Below, in pieces: positions 1-7,983 of a stretch of DNA of 64,000 nt. Position 1 is the first letter of the stretch. Every line of letters begins with the position of its first letter. The stretch comes from Algisphaera sp039180025. GTDB taxonomy: Bacteria > Planctomycetota > Phycisphaerae > Phycisphaerales > Phycisphaeraceae. The position numbers and the translations under genes are program-made. The notes beneath the pieces were generated by a model, which was given only the letters and a program-made list of their open reading frames with translations, did not search any database and was not told the origin of the DNA. The stretch lies in NCBI GenBank assembly GCA_039180025.1, contig JBCDDZ010000017.1, positions 1 to 64,000 of the forward strand, in the 5' to 3' direction.

Positions 1-20
1 GCAGGCTACCCGTGGCGGCA

Positions 21-130
21 AACGGCGACAAACGGCGACAAACGGCGACAAACGGCGACAAACGGCGACAAACGGCGACAAACGGCGACAAACGGCGACA
101 AACGGCGACAAACGGCGACAAACGGCGATA
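21..130. repeat. 10-bp tandem repeat, 11 copies
   Basis: Ten perfect copies of AACGGCGACA run from 21 to 120, followed by one copy with a single change (AACGGCGATA) at 121-130. A degenerate copy may precede it at 11-20. The period is 10 bp, close to one helical turn, so each copy presents the same DNA face. The unit is not a multiple of three, and the minus-strand reading frame through it shows no protein-like features, so it is probably not coding. Nothing in the sequence shows what it does. Confidence 0.95.
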
Positions 131-372
131 GATAAACGTGCGAAAAAAAACGCCGGTCGCGGGAACATCCTTGCTCCCACGTCGGCGTGGCTCGACGGTC
201 CATCATCGAGCTAAAAATTCCACGGTGGCCTGGGAATCCGTTCCGTAAGCGGCTCCGTGGAGTGGTCGCGTCCTTGCTTCCACATGACATGAGAATATCC
301 AACGATCAAAAATATGTCAAACAGTTTTCGATGAATAACTGATAAAAAATCATGTTTCTGTATGTTTTGGGT

Positions 373-418
373 ATTTCCAGCGAAAATTGGGATTTATCGG
401 ATCCTTTTCGGTGGAAAT
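373..418. promoter_or_regulatory. Inverted repeat 1, possible operator of the XRE regulator
   Basis: ATTTCCAGCGAAAA (373-386) is the inverted copy, with one mismatch, of TTTTCGGTGGAAAT (405-418). The spacer is 18 nt. A second dyad with the same outer half-site (ATTTCC ... GGAAA) and the same 18-nt spacer lies at 437-470. Paired dyads upstream of an XRE gene suggest an autoregulatory operator, but this is inference. Confidence 0.45.
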
Positions 419-436
419 CATCTCAGATATGTAATA

Positions 437-470
437 TTTCCGATGGATCAACTCGGTATCCTATCGGAAA
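437..470. promoter_or_regulatory. Inverted repeat 2, possible operator of the XRE regulator
   Basis: TTTCCGAT (437-444) and ATCGGAAA (463-470) are exact inverted copies separated by 18 nt. The site ends 11 bp before the chosen XRE start codon at 482, so a bound protein would cover the ribosome-binding region or the transcription start. Confidence 0.45.
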
Positions 471-481
471 GCGAGCTATTT

Positions 482-1282
482 ATGACGGATCAATCCGCGA
501 CCACTGCGCAACAAAACGCACGGCTGACCCGGGGGGCCGCCTTGAAACGGGCCCGGGCCGCGGCGGGGCTGACCGCGACGGAACTGGCCCAGCGGGTCAA
601 CGACCGCACGGCGGGCAGCGGCATCACCCACCACGCGATCTACTCCTACGAACGCGGCAAGGTATTGCTCTCCCGCGAATTCGGTCACCGGCTGGCCCAA
701 GTGCTGAACCTGCATCCCGGCGAACTCCTGATCGGCGACCCCGACTACGCCTCGACCCCGACCCCACCCCCGGAGCAGTCGGCCGATGCCGTTCACGCTG
801 AGGCCCCCCCGCCGACCGAACCCGACCCCCGGGCCTCTTCCCCGGCGTCCGACGGGGACCGTTGGCGGCGGGTCCAATTGGTCCGGGCGGGCGAACAGGC
901 CCGGCCCGTCGCGACCGTGACCGTTCGGCTGCTGCGGACCCTCAAGCTCGGCCGCCTCGACGCGGAGGGGTTCATCGACCTCTTCCACCTGCTGCTCGAA
1001 GACCTCGCGGCCATGACCGCGGGCCGGGCGGCGGAGGCCGTGGACGAACTCGGCCGAGTCGAGGGCAACGACGCACTGGTCCAACTGCTCACCAGCGCCC
1101 GCCGACTCGAAAAACAGGCCGAGTCGCTCTTCAAAAGCCTCATCGACGGCAGCGACGACCCGCCGTCGAAACGCTACGACGATTTCGTCGGACGCACCGA
1201 CGCGATCGCCCAGGAACTCGACACCTTCGGCGGGCTCCTCGACGCCAACAACAAACACATGCCCGGCGTCAGCCTCGACTGA
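482..1282 (+). CDS. XRE-family helix-turn-helix regulator with a long C-terminal helical domain
   Basis: The 266-residue product begins MTDQSATTAQQNARL. Its N-terminal third (about residues 15-75) is a Cro/C1-type HTH: RGAALKRARAAAGLTATELA, then a recognition-helix stretch ending in IYSYERGK and a closing helix. A Pro/Ala-rich linker follows (about 85-125). The C-terminal half is predicted helical (LLRTLKLGRLDAEGFIDLFH...) and matches no family I know. The frame is open further upstream to 362, but that part is AT-rich and holds the two dyads, so ATG 482 is preferred. It probably represses its own promoter; its targets are unknown. Confidence 0.75.
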   Translation: MTDQSATTAQQNARLTRGAALKRARAAAGLTATELAQRVNDRTAGSGITHHAIYSYERGKVLLSREFGHRLAQVLNLHPGELLIGDPDYASTPTPPPEQSADAVHAEAPPPTEPDPRASSPASDGDRWRRVQLVRAGEQARPVATVTVRLLRTLKLGRLDAEGFIDLFHLLLEDLAAMTAGRAAEAVDELGRVEGNDALVQLLTSARRLEKQAESLFKSLIDGSDDPPSKRYDDFVGRTDAIAQELDTFGGLLDANNKHMPGVSLD

Positions 1283-1301
1283 CCACCCTCGATGGCTGTC
1301 T

Positions 1302-1320
1302 CCCGCCGCGACGCGGCGGG
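1302..1320. terminator. GC-rich stem-loop after the XRE gene
   Basis: CCCGCCGCG (1302-1310) and CGCGGCGGG (1312-1320) form a near-perfect palindrome around one base, 20 bp after the XRE stop. There is no U-run, so it would not be a classical intrinsic terminator; it may act with Rho or protect the mRNA end. Confidence 0.35.
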
Positions 1321-1690
1321 ACTGCTGGTGTGCCGTATCTCGGGCAACCGATTCATTCATACAGGGGAAGCCTCACGCGGGCCTTGGGCTGCGCCGCCGC
1401 CGGCGTAGAAAACACCCCGGGCGACGACCACTTGCCGCCTTCCACTCTCTGCGTAGGCCACCACCCGCGTGGGCTTACGCCTGAACTCGGCGTGGCCTGC
1501 CGACGCTCGGTATTCGAGCCGCGACACCACCGCTTCCCGGGCAGCCGCCCCGCTTCCGCTCGCTCCTCCGCGGATCGGCGGAAAGCAGCACGGCCTTGAC
1601 TTCCCGCTACCTCTTATTACGATGTAGCTAGTACCTCGGTATTCGCTATAGCAATCGCCGCTTCTTTTCTCCGCTCCGCCGAGCTCTGTT
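1321..1690. other. Intergenic region upstream of padR
   Basis: No gene is supported here. The last 70 bp are AT-richer and include TACGATGTAGCTAGTACC around 1619-1636, centred on the palindrome TAGCTA. That is a reasonable place for the padR promoter or operator, but no clear -35/-10 pair stands out. Confidence 0.35.
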
Positions 1691-2029
1691 TTGAAAAACT
1701 GGTCCGCCCAGCTCCGTAAAGGCCTCGTCGAACTCGCCGTACTCGCAGCGCTGCGCGACGAGGAAGCCTACGGCTATCAGCTTTTGCAAAAACTCAACGC
1801 CCTGCCCGCCTTCGGCCTCACCGAATCGACCGTCTATCCCCTGCTGGCTCGCCTGACCAAAGACAAGCTCGTCAAGGTCCGCGTCGGCCCCTCGCCCCAC
1901 GGTCCGCCCCGCCGGTACTACCAGCTCACCGCCGCCGGGAAACGCCACCTCGACGAGATGAAAACCCACTGGAAACTGCTCACCCAAAGCCTCGACACGC
2001 TGCTTGAATCCGCTTCGGAGGACTCTTAA
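1691..2029 (+). CDS. PadR-family transcriptional regulator
   Basis: The 112-residue protein has the compact PadR winged helix: LRKGLVELAVLAALRDEEAYGYQ, then LTESTVYPLLARLTKDKLVK and the wing GPPRRYYQLTAAGKRHL, ending in a short dimerisation helix. The frame starts with TTG at 1691. Its TAA stop shares one base with the ATG of the next gene, so the two are translationally coupled. PadR regulators usually repress such a membrane partner until a cell-envelope or drug signal is sensed; that role is inferred from the family. Confidence 0.88.
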   Translation: MKNWSAQLRKGLVELAVLAALRDEEAYGYQLLQKLNALPAFGLTESTVYPLLARLTKDKLVKVRVGPSPHGPPRRYYQLTAAGKRHLDEMKTHWKLLTQSLDTLLESASEDS

Positions 2030-2913
2030 TGGATACGACCGACTCGCCCACCTCAGCATTAGACCTCGACTTCGAAACCCGCTCCCGCCTCGAACAGCAC
2101 CTCGATGCTGTCGACGAGGTGCTGCGTCGCTACCAACAGCCCCGCAGCGCCCGCGCAGCGATCGTTGATGAACTCGAAAACCAAGTCCTTGAAAGCCTGG
2201 CCCAACGCATCGGCGACCGCGACGCGACGCTGGACGAGCTGACCGGCCTACTCGCCGAGATGGACCCGCCCGAGGCGTATGCCCGCAACTCCATCGACTT
2301 GCCGGCCGAGTCCATCAGTACCGGTTTTTCGTTTCCCGGCGAGGTCGTGGAAAGCAAACTCAACAAAGCCACTTTACTCGGCCTGGTGTGGTGGATGTGG
2401 CTCCTTATTGCGTTAATCACGACGCTCTTTCTTATTAATATCGAAGTCACCGCTAAAGCCGATTACCGCGCTTCGCCTCGCGATCCACTATGGACTTCAA
2501 TCTCCGCGATTCAAACCGGCTGGGGGATCGCCATTTTCATTGTGGTGTGCATCCCCGGATTTATCGCCCCGTTCGCCTCGCCGATCTTGGGCTGGGTCGG
2601 CGTCTCGCAAATCCGATATTCACGCGGCCGGCAACACGGCCTGGGCTTGGCCTTCGCACAAGGCGCTTTGCTACCGATCACCGGGATCATCGCGTTCTTC
2701 GGCGGATTGATTGTGGCTCCGGTCGGCTGGGGCATCCACCGCATGTTTGAGCATCACAAAATGTGGGGGACCAGAGGGCCTGACCTGAGCGAGGTCCAAT
2801 GGATTGGCGCATCTTGGATCTTCGGCGCGATCGCTTTAGCGACACTGATCAGCTTGATCGTGATCTGGATTGTGGTCAGGCGTATGTGGCGGAAGACAAG
2901 CCAACCGGTCTGA
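2029..2913 (+). CDS. PadR-linked membrane protein with N-terminal helical domain
   Basis: The 294-residue protein starts with about 95 soluble helical residues (FETRSRLEQHLDAVDEVL...LDELTGLLAEMDPPEAYA), similar in layout to the HAAS/DUF1700-type domain that commonly pairs with PadR regulators. At least four hydrophobic segments follow (around residues 120-140, 160-185, 210-235 and 260-285). It overlaps padR by one base and is the likely target or signalling partner of that regulator. Its biochemical function is not known. It converges on arsS, with only six bases between the stops. Confidence 0.65.
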   Translation: MDTTDSPTSALDLDFETRSRLEQHLDAVDEVLRRYQQPRSARAAIVDELENQVLESLAQRIGDRDATLDELTGLLAEMDPPEAYARNSIDLPAESISTGFSFPGEVVESKLNKATLLGLVWWMWLLIALITTLFLINIEVTAKADYRASPRDPLWTSISAIQTGWGIAIFIVVCIPGFIAPFASPILGWVGVSQIRYSRGRQHGLGLAFAQGALLPITGIIAFFGGLIVAPVGWGIHRMFEHHKMWGTRGPDLSEVQWIGASWIFGAIALATLISLIVIWIVVRRMWRKTSQPV

Positions 2914-2919
2914 TCCGCC

Positions 2920-3942
2920 TTAAGCCAACGACCCGGTGCAACTCGAACCCGAGCCGGCGGTGCAGCCGTAGCAGTGGTCGCCGGTGGCGATGACGCGGCC
3001 GGCGAGATCTTCGGCCGAGACGTCCCACAAAAACTTGCCTTGGCTTCCGGGGGTGTCCATGTCGAGCGCTCGGTTGAAGTCGCAGTCGGCGAGCCGGCCC
3101 TGGCTGTCGATGTGGATCTGGTGGCGACACATCAGGCCCTCGACCGTGTCGGGGTTGTAAGCGTTGACGAGCAGGTCCATGTATTTTTCCAGCTTGCCGG
3201 CCCGCTCGAGGTCGCGGCGCCAGCGTTTGATCGGCATATTGGTGATCGTCCAGAGCTGGGTGAACTCGATACCGAAGCGTTCGCGGAGTTCGCGCTTGTA
3301 ATCGTCTTCCAGCGACTCCTGCGGCGGCGGCAGGGACGCCCCGCCGGGGTTGTAGACGAGGTTGAGCGGCAGCTCGGGGTCGCTGCCGTAGCCCACGTCG
3401 TTGAGCAGCAGCAGCCCCTCGACGCTGGCGTCGTAGCTGCCCCGGCCGCGCTGGGCATCGACGTTGTCGGCGGTGTAGCACGGCAGCGACGCGGTGACGA
3501 TCACCCGCTGCTCGGCCAGGAAGCCCGGGACCCAGCGGTAGTCGCCGCCCGGGACGGTGTCGGCGAATCTCTTGCTTTCCCGGTAGGTCAGGATCGTCGG
3601 GTTGCAGCGGTCGATGACGTCCATGCCCAGGCCCCGGGCGTGCTTCACGATCCGCGTGAAGTTCGGGTTCATCTCGGGCGAGCCGCCGGTGATGTCCACG
3701 GTTTCGATCGTGGGGTTGTCGCTGAGCCACCGCATGACGCGGTCGGCGGTGTCGGCGGACATGTTGTCGGTCTCGCTGATCCGGGCCGGCGACGACTCGA
3801 CGTGGCAGTGGTTGCAGGCCAGGTTGCACCGGAGCCCGATGTTGATCTGCAGCGTCGTGATCGCCGGGGCGGAACGCAGGTCGGTCTCGAAGCGGCGGGC
3901 GAACGCCTGCTCTTCAACCACGGGCAGCGAAAGCGTACTCAT
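2920..3942 (-). CDS. arsS: Arsenosugar biosynthesis radical SAM protein ArsS-like
   Basis: The 340-residue product is a radical SAM enzyme with CNLACNHC (C39, C43, C46) for the 4Fe-4S cluster. The adjacent HVESSP and the C-terminal DUF3641-type domain (CYGCTAGSGSSCTGSLA) are characteristic of ArsS. This family transfers a 5'-deoxyadenosyl group to dimethylarsenite to make arsenosugar precursors. I chose ATG 3942 (MSTLSLPVVEEQAFA) over an in-frame ATG at 3972 because GAGAG lies about 10 nt upstream. The nearby TIGR04283 glycosyltransferase fits the pathway, but no ArsM methyltransferase is present in the window. Confidence 0.85.
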   Translation of the reverse strand: MSTLSLPVVEEQAFARRFETDLRSAPAITTLQINIGLRCNLACNHCHVESSPARISETDNMSADTADRVMRWLSDNPTIETVDITGGSPEMNPNFTRIVKHARGLGMDVIDRCNPTILTYRESKRFADTVPGGDYRWVPGFLAEQRVIVTASLPCYTADNVDAQRGRGSYDASVEGLLLLNDVGYGSDPELPLNLVYNPGGASLPPPQESLEDDYKRELRERFGIEFTQLWTITNMPIKRWRRDLERAGKLEKYMDLLVNAYNPDTVEGLMCRHQIHIDSQGRLADCDFNRALDMDTPGSQGKFLWDVSAEDLAGRVIATGDHCYGCTAGSGSSCTGSLA

Positions 3943-4089
3943 TGATGGGTGACTCTCAGTAACATGGGACAAACGGCCGTGGTGACCGGGACAACCCTAA
4001 TCTAAGGGATTATATTCGGTCCGACACCGGTTCATCCCTCGGCTTCGCTTTTTCTTACCCGCCGCTTATCCCGACCCGGGCCCGCCGCC

Positions 4090-4950
4090 ATGACCCGCAC
4101 CTTCTCCGCCGCCCCGTTTGCCGCCCTCTGCCTCGCCCTGCTCGGGCTCGTCGGCTGCGCCGCCGCGCCCCAGATGCCACCCGACGTGCGGCTGCCCACC
4201 TACTCCGCCGAGCCGTTCGCCGCCGTCCTCGACGCCAGCGTGCGCGACGGATTGATCGACTACGCCGCGATCGTCGACGAGCCCGACACCCTCGACGACC
4301 TCGATGGGAAGCTGGACATCTACCTCAATGCGTTGGCGCGGTTCGGGCCGGAGCGGACCCCCGAGCTGTTCCCCACGGAAGCCGACGAATTGGCCTATTA
4401 CCTCAATGCGTACAACGCGGTGATGCTGCGGCTGTGGCTGGATAAAGGGGCGCGGCAGGCCGACGGGGACGAGAAGGTGTTCTGGGGCACGTGGTTTACG
4501 GTGAACCAGTGGCGGATCGACGGGCGGAGCATGTCGCTGGATTATTTGGAGCAGCGGCTGATCCGGCCGCGCTATGAGGAGCCGCGGATCCACGCGGCGC
4601 TGGTGTGCGGCGCGGTGGACTGCCCGCCGATGCTGGACGAGCCGTTCGTGGGAGAGCGTCTCGACGAGCAACTCGACGGGCGGATGCGGGCGTGGCTCCA
4701 CGACCCGGCCGAGGACGGGCTGCGGGTGACCGAAGACGGGCGGGTCTACCTGTCGCGGATTTTCGGGTGGTACCGCGACGACTTCCGGGAGAGCGGCGGG
4801 TTCGAGGCGATGATCGAACAGTACCTCGATGATTCGGACCCGCGCAAGGCGGTCGCGCTGGCCGCCATACGGGAGAACCGGCTAAGATTTTTGCGGTACG
4901 ACTGGACGATCAACCTGGCCCCGCGGCCGTTGGAATCGGCGGCCCGGTAG
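4090..4950 (+). CDS. DUF547 lipoprotein
   Basis: The 286-residue protein has a lipoprotein signal (hydrophobic core then LVGC lipobox near residue 24). A DUF547 domain follows: ELAYYLNAYNAVMLRLWL, DYLEQRLIRPRY, and the family motif RIHAALVCGAVDCPPM. DUF547 proteins have no established biochemical role. In many bacteria they sit beside TIGR04283 transferases and radical SAM genes, exactly as here. It ends 23 bp before the glycosyltransferase, so the two are probably co-transcribed. Confidence 0.85.
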   Translation: MTRTFSAAPFAALCLALLGLVGCAAAPQMPPDVRLPTYSAEPFAAVLDASVRDGLIDYAAIVDEPDTLDDLDGKLDIYLNALARFGPERTPELFPTEADELAYYLNAYNAVMLRLWLDKGARQADGDEKVFWGTWFTVNQWRIDGRSMSLDYLEQRLIRPRYEEPRIHAALVCGAVDCPPMLDEPFVGERLDEQLDGRMRAWLHDPAEDGLRVTEDGRVYLSRIFGWYRDDFRESGGFEAMIEQYLDDSDPRKAVALAAIRENRLRFLRYDWTINLAPRPLESAAR

Positions 4951-4973
4951 CCGCCGAAATCGTCAGGAAGCTT

Positions 4974-5762
4974 ATGCGGATCGCGGTGGTCATCCCGACG
5001 CTGAACGAGGCGGTGCGGCTGGGCGCAACGCTCGATGCGTTGGCGAAAGAGCCCGCGGACGCGGTGGTGGTGGCGGACTGCGGCTCGACGGACCGGACGG
5101 TGGCGATCGCCCGGGCCCGGGGGGTAGACGTGGTCACCGGCCCGGAGATCGATAGCCGGGCGGCGGCGATGCAGGCCGGGTTCACCTGGCTGGTCAGCCG
5201 GGCCGATCCGGGGCCGACCCGGGGGTTCGACGCGGTGTGGTTTCTGCACGCCGACACCCCGGCGCCCGAGGGGTGGCGCGGGGCGATCGGGGCGGTGCTG
5301 GCCGAGCCGGGGACCGTCGGCGGGGCGATGACCCCGCGGTTCTGGGGCGAAGGGGCGGGGTGGGTGCAGCGGCGGCTGCTGCGGTTCGTCATTTTCTGTA
5401 ACCGCTGCCGGTACGGGCTCAGTGGGGTGTACCTCGGCGACCAGGGGCTGTTTGTCCGGCCCGCGGCGCTGCTTGAGCTCGGCGGCGTGCCGCAGGTGCC
5501 GCTGATGGAAGACGTGGAGCTGTGTGTGGGCCTGAAACGGCTCGGCCGGGTGGGGCGGAGCCCGCTGAAGCTGTCGACCAGCCCGCGGCGCTTTCTGAAA
5601 CACGGGGTCCTGCGTCAACTGCTCCAGGACTCGCTGCTGCTCTCGGTCCACCGGCTGGGGTTCCGGCCGCAGCGGCTGTACGCGGGCTACAACCGCGACA
5701 ACGCCGACCAACCGGCCGAGGCCGCCCCGGCGAGCGCGAAGGGCGTGCCCGAGCGCGTGTGA
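4974..5762 (+). CDS. TIGR04283-type family 2 glycosyltransferase (arsenosugar-associated)
   Basis: The 262-residue protein opens with the GT-A fold signature MRIAVVIPTLNEAVRLGATL and DCGSTDRTVAIA, followed by FLHADTPAP as the DxD-type metal site. The end of the domain has EDVELCVGLKRLGR. This is the selenodomain/rSAM-associated transferase group, now linked to arsenosugar synthesis. AGGAAG at 4965-4970 provides a ribosome-binding site. It is probably in an operon with the DUF547 gene and acts together with ArsS across the divergent promoter region at 3943-4089. Confidence 0.82.
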   Translation: MRIAVVIPTLNEAVRLGATLDALAKEPADAVVVADCGSTDRTVAIARARGVDVVTGPEIDSRAAAMQAGFTWLVSRADPGPTRGFDAVWFLHADTPAPEGWRGAIGAVLAEPGTVGGAMTPRFWGEGAGWVQRRLLRFVIFCNRCRYGLSGVYLGDQGLFVRPAALLELGGVPQVPLMEDVELCVGLKRLGRVGRSPLKLSTSPRRFLKHGVLRQLLQDSLLLSVHRLGFRPQRLYAGYNRDNADQPAEAAPASAKGVPERV

Positions 5763-6111
5763 CGCAAGCGTAAGGCGGGGGTACGAGACCGGGCGAGGAG
5801 AACCGGGCCTGATCGGCAAGGCTTTCATCGCTGGAGACGGGAGGGGGCCCGGCGAAGGCTCGCCCGAAGAGAATCTCCGCTCGGGTCAGCGCGGCCGGCG
5901 AAAGCGGAGGGCATCGCTGCGCCGCCGGGACCGGCCGGGTGGGGAGGCTTTGGGGCCACCACGCCTCGGCCCGGTGGCGGGGGCAGGCCCGCGGGCCGCC
6001 GCGTGGGGCGACGGGGCTGTTAAACTGCCCGACCCGACCCCGGCGTCGCGACGCGTGGACCGATGTTCCTGCGAGCGCGGTCGCCCTCCATGCCACAAGG
6101 CCGCTACCTCG
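5763..6111. other. Intergenic region before glyS
   Basis: This GC-rich stretch holds no supported gene. I looked for a T-box leader, which would suit an aminoacyl-tRNA synthetase, and saw no T-box consensus or obvious terminator. Confidence 0.4.
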
Positions 6112-7866
6112 ATGCCCGACACCCGCCCACCGTCTCCGGCCGACGCCGCCACCGGCCTGCCGCCCGAAGCCAAGTCCATGACCGACCTCGTCGCCCTCTG
6201 CAAGCGACGCGGCTTCGTCTACCCCGCCTCCGAGATCTACGGCGGACTCAACGGCTTCTGGGACTACGGCCCCCTCGGCACCGCCCTCAAAAACAACCTC
6301 CGCGACCACTGGTGGCACCACATGGTCGAATGCCCCCCCCTCGGCCCCCCGGAACTGACCGACGGCGAACCGGTGACCATCGTCGGCCTCGACAGTTCCA
6401 TCATCCAAAACCCCAAAACCTGGGAAGCCTCCGGCCACGTCGGCGGGTTCAATGATCCGATGGTGGACGATAAGGAAACCAAGCAACGGTTTCGAGCGGA
6501 CCACTTGCAAGGAATTTATTTTCTCGATAATCCAAGTAAAGTCGAGACAACTAAAGAGATTTTTGTTGATGGCGAAGAATCCATGCGCTTCGCTGGCCAA
6601 GCCTCTATTCCAAACCTTACTGCCATCGGGTCTCTCCCTGAAGAAGGCGTATCAGTACTGGCTAACGATAAGAAACTTTGTAAATCGCTTAAAATCAAAT
6701 CCATTCGATCTGTACCGCAATATGACGGTGTTGATGCGCCATGTTTTCTGTTTGAATTTGCTGATGGAGTAGAACGAGCCGCGGCAGCTTCTGCATTTCT
6801 TGCACTTCGAGCGCACCCGGAGCTTGTCCCGTCTCCATATTCAGGAAAAGCGGGTTCGCTAACCGAACCGCGTCAGTTCAACTTGATGCTCGCAACTGAA
6901 ATTGGTGCCGTCACGCCAGTACTTGCCTACCTCCGCCCCGAGACGGCCCAGGGCATCTTCCTCAACTACAAAAACGTCGTCGACACCATGCGGGTCAAGA
7001 TGCCGTTTGGTATCGCGCAAATTGGTAAATCCTTCCGCAACGAAGTCACCCCCCGGAATTTCATCTTCCGCTCCCGCGAGTTCGAGCAGATGGAGATGGA
7101 GTGGTTCTGCGCCCCCGACGAAGCCCTCCAGTGGTACGACTTCTGGAAGCACGAGCGGATGAAGTGGTGGAAGACGCTCGGGATTGAAGAATCCAATCTG
7201 ATCTTCCGCGACCACGACGACGACGAGCTGGCCCACTACTCCAACGCCTGCGTCGACGTCGAATACAAGTACCCCTTCACCGCCCCCGGCTACGGCGAAC
7301 TCGAAGGCGTCGCCCACCGCGGGTGCTTCGACCTCACCCAGCACCAGGAACACTCCAAAACCAAGATGGAGTACTTCGACCAGCCGCGGCAGCTCGCGGC
7401 GAAAGAAGCGGGGAAGTCGAAAGAAGAGATCAACGCCGTCAGCAAGTACATCCCCAACGTGATCGAGCCGGCGAGCGGGCTGACGCGGGCGGTGTTGGTG
7501 TTGTTGTGCGAGGCGTTCACGCCGGACGAGTCGCGGCCGTCGGGGGTGTATATGCGGTTCAAGCCGAAGTTCGCGCCGGTGAAGGCGGGGGTTTTTCCGC
7601 TGGTGAACAAGGACGGGATGCCGGAGACGGCGATGTCGCTGTACCTGCGGCTGCGTGAGAACTACGCCTGCGAGTACGACGCGAAGCAGTCGATCGGCAA
7701 GCGTTACGCGCGGATGGACGAGATCGGGACGCCGTACTGCTTCACGGTCGACGGCGAGACGCCGAGCGACGATTCGGTGACGGTCCGGGACCGGGACACC
7801 CAGTCGCAGGAGCGGGTGAACCTGGGGCAGGTCGAAACGTACCTGGCGGAGAAGCTGGCGGAGTAG
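6112..7866 (+). CDS. glyQS: Glycyl-tRNA synthetase, alpha2 class II type
   Basis: The product charges tRNA-Gly with glycine. Class II motifs are clear: LVALCKRRGFVYPASEIYGG at the N-terminus, YLRPETAQGIFLNYKNV and FRNEVTPRNFIFRSREFEQM for motif 2, and SGLTRAVLVLLCEAF for motif 3, followed by a C-terminal anticodon-binding domain. ATG 6112 is chosen; ATG 6178 (MTDLVALCK) is an alternative close to the usual family start. About 120 residues between RADHL and LTEPRQFNLM are unusual: they lack the CPxCGG zinc motif typical of the family and are encoded in much AT-richer DNA than the rest of the gene (see 6480-6930). Confidence 0.93.
   Translation: MPDTRPPSPADAATGLPPEAKSMTDLVALCKRRGFVYPASEIYGGLNGFWDYGPLGTALKNNLRDHWWHHMVECPPLGPPELTDGEPVTIVGLDSSIIQNPKTWEASGHVGGFNDPMVDDKETKQRFRADHLQGIYFLDNPSKVETTKEIFVDGEESMRFAGQASIPNLTAIGSLPEEGVSVLANDKKLCKSLKIKSIRSVPQYDGVDAPCFLFEFADGVERAAAASAFLALRAHPELVPSPYSGKAGSLTEPRQFNLMLATEIGAVTPVLAYLRPETAQGIFLNYKNVVDTMRVKMPFGIAQIGKSFRNEVTPRNFIFRSREFEQMEMEWFCAPDEALQWYDFWKHERMKWWKTLGIEESNLIFRDHDDDELAHYSNACVDVEYKYPFTAPGYGELEGVAHRGCFDLTQHQEHSKTKMEYFDQPRQLAAKEAGKSKEEINAVSKYIPNVIEPASGLTRAVLVLLCEAFTPDESRPSGVYMRFKPKFAPVKAGVFPLVNKDGMPETAMSLYLRLRENYACEYDAKQSIGKRYARMDEIGTPYCFTVDGETPSDDSVTVRDRDTQSQERVNLGQVETYLAEKLAE
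6480..6930 (+). other. AT-rich segment inside the glycyl-tRNA synthetase gene
   Basis: Base composition and codon choice change abruptly near 6480 and return to the surrounding GC-rich pattern near 6930, without breaking the reading frame. Codons such as AAA, GAT, TTT and CTT are frequent here and rare on both sides. The segment covers a domain between motif 1 and the LTEPRQFNLM block. The likeliest explanation is gene conversion or recombination with a distant lineage, or an acquired insertion domain. Confidence 0.7.
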
Positions 7867-7983
7867 GCCACGCCGTGGGCACCGTACCGGTTCGGTTCGG
7901 TTCGACAGACGTCACATCACGCGGCCCGCCGCGGCTAGGCTTCCGGGAGCCACGCGGGACAGAAACTTCGGGAGGTTACCGCG

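Larger units (their letters stand above)
131..481 (+). other. AT-rich intergenic region upstream of the XRE regulator
   Basis: No convincing gene is present. The second half, from about 290, is markedly AT-richer than the flanks and carries two inverted repeats (373-418 and 437-470) just before the XRE start at 482. This fits a promoter and operator region. A long minus-strand frame at 6-302 consists largely of the translated tandem repeat and is not believed. Confidence 0.6.

Noticed and set aside
21..130. CRISPR array
   Set aside because: The unit is 10 bp with no spacers between copies, and no cas genes are in the window. It is a simple tandem repeat.
476..1360. Long minus-strand frame opposite the XRE gene
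   Set aside because: The plus strand carries a recognisable HTH. The antisense product is Gly/Arg-rich and of low complexity, as expected for a shadow frame in GC-rich DNA.
2974..3945. Long plus-strand frame opposite arsS
   Set aside because: The minus strand encodes a clear radical SAM protein. The antisense product is Val/Asp/Gly-rich without motifs.
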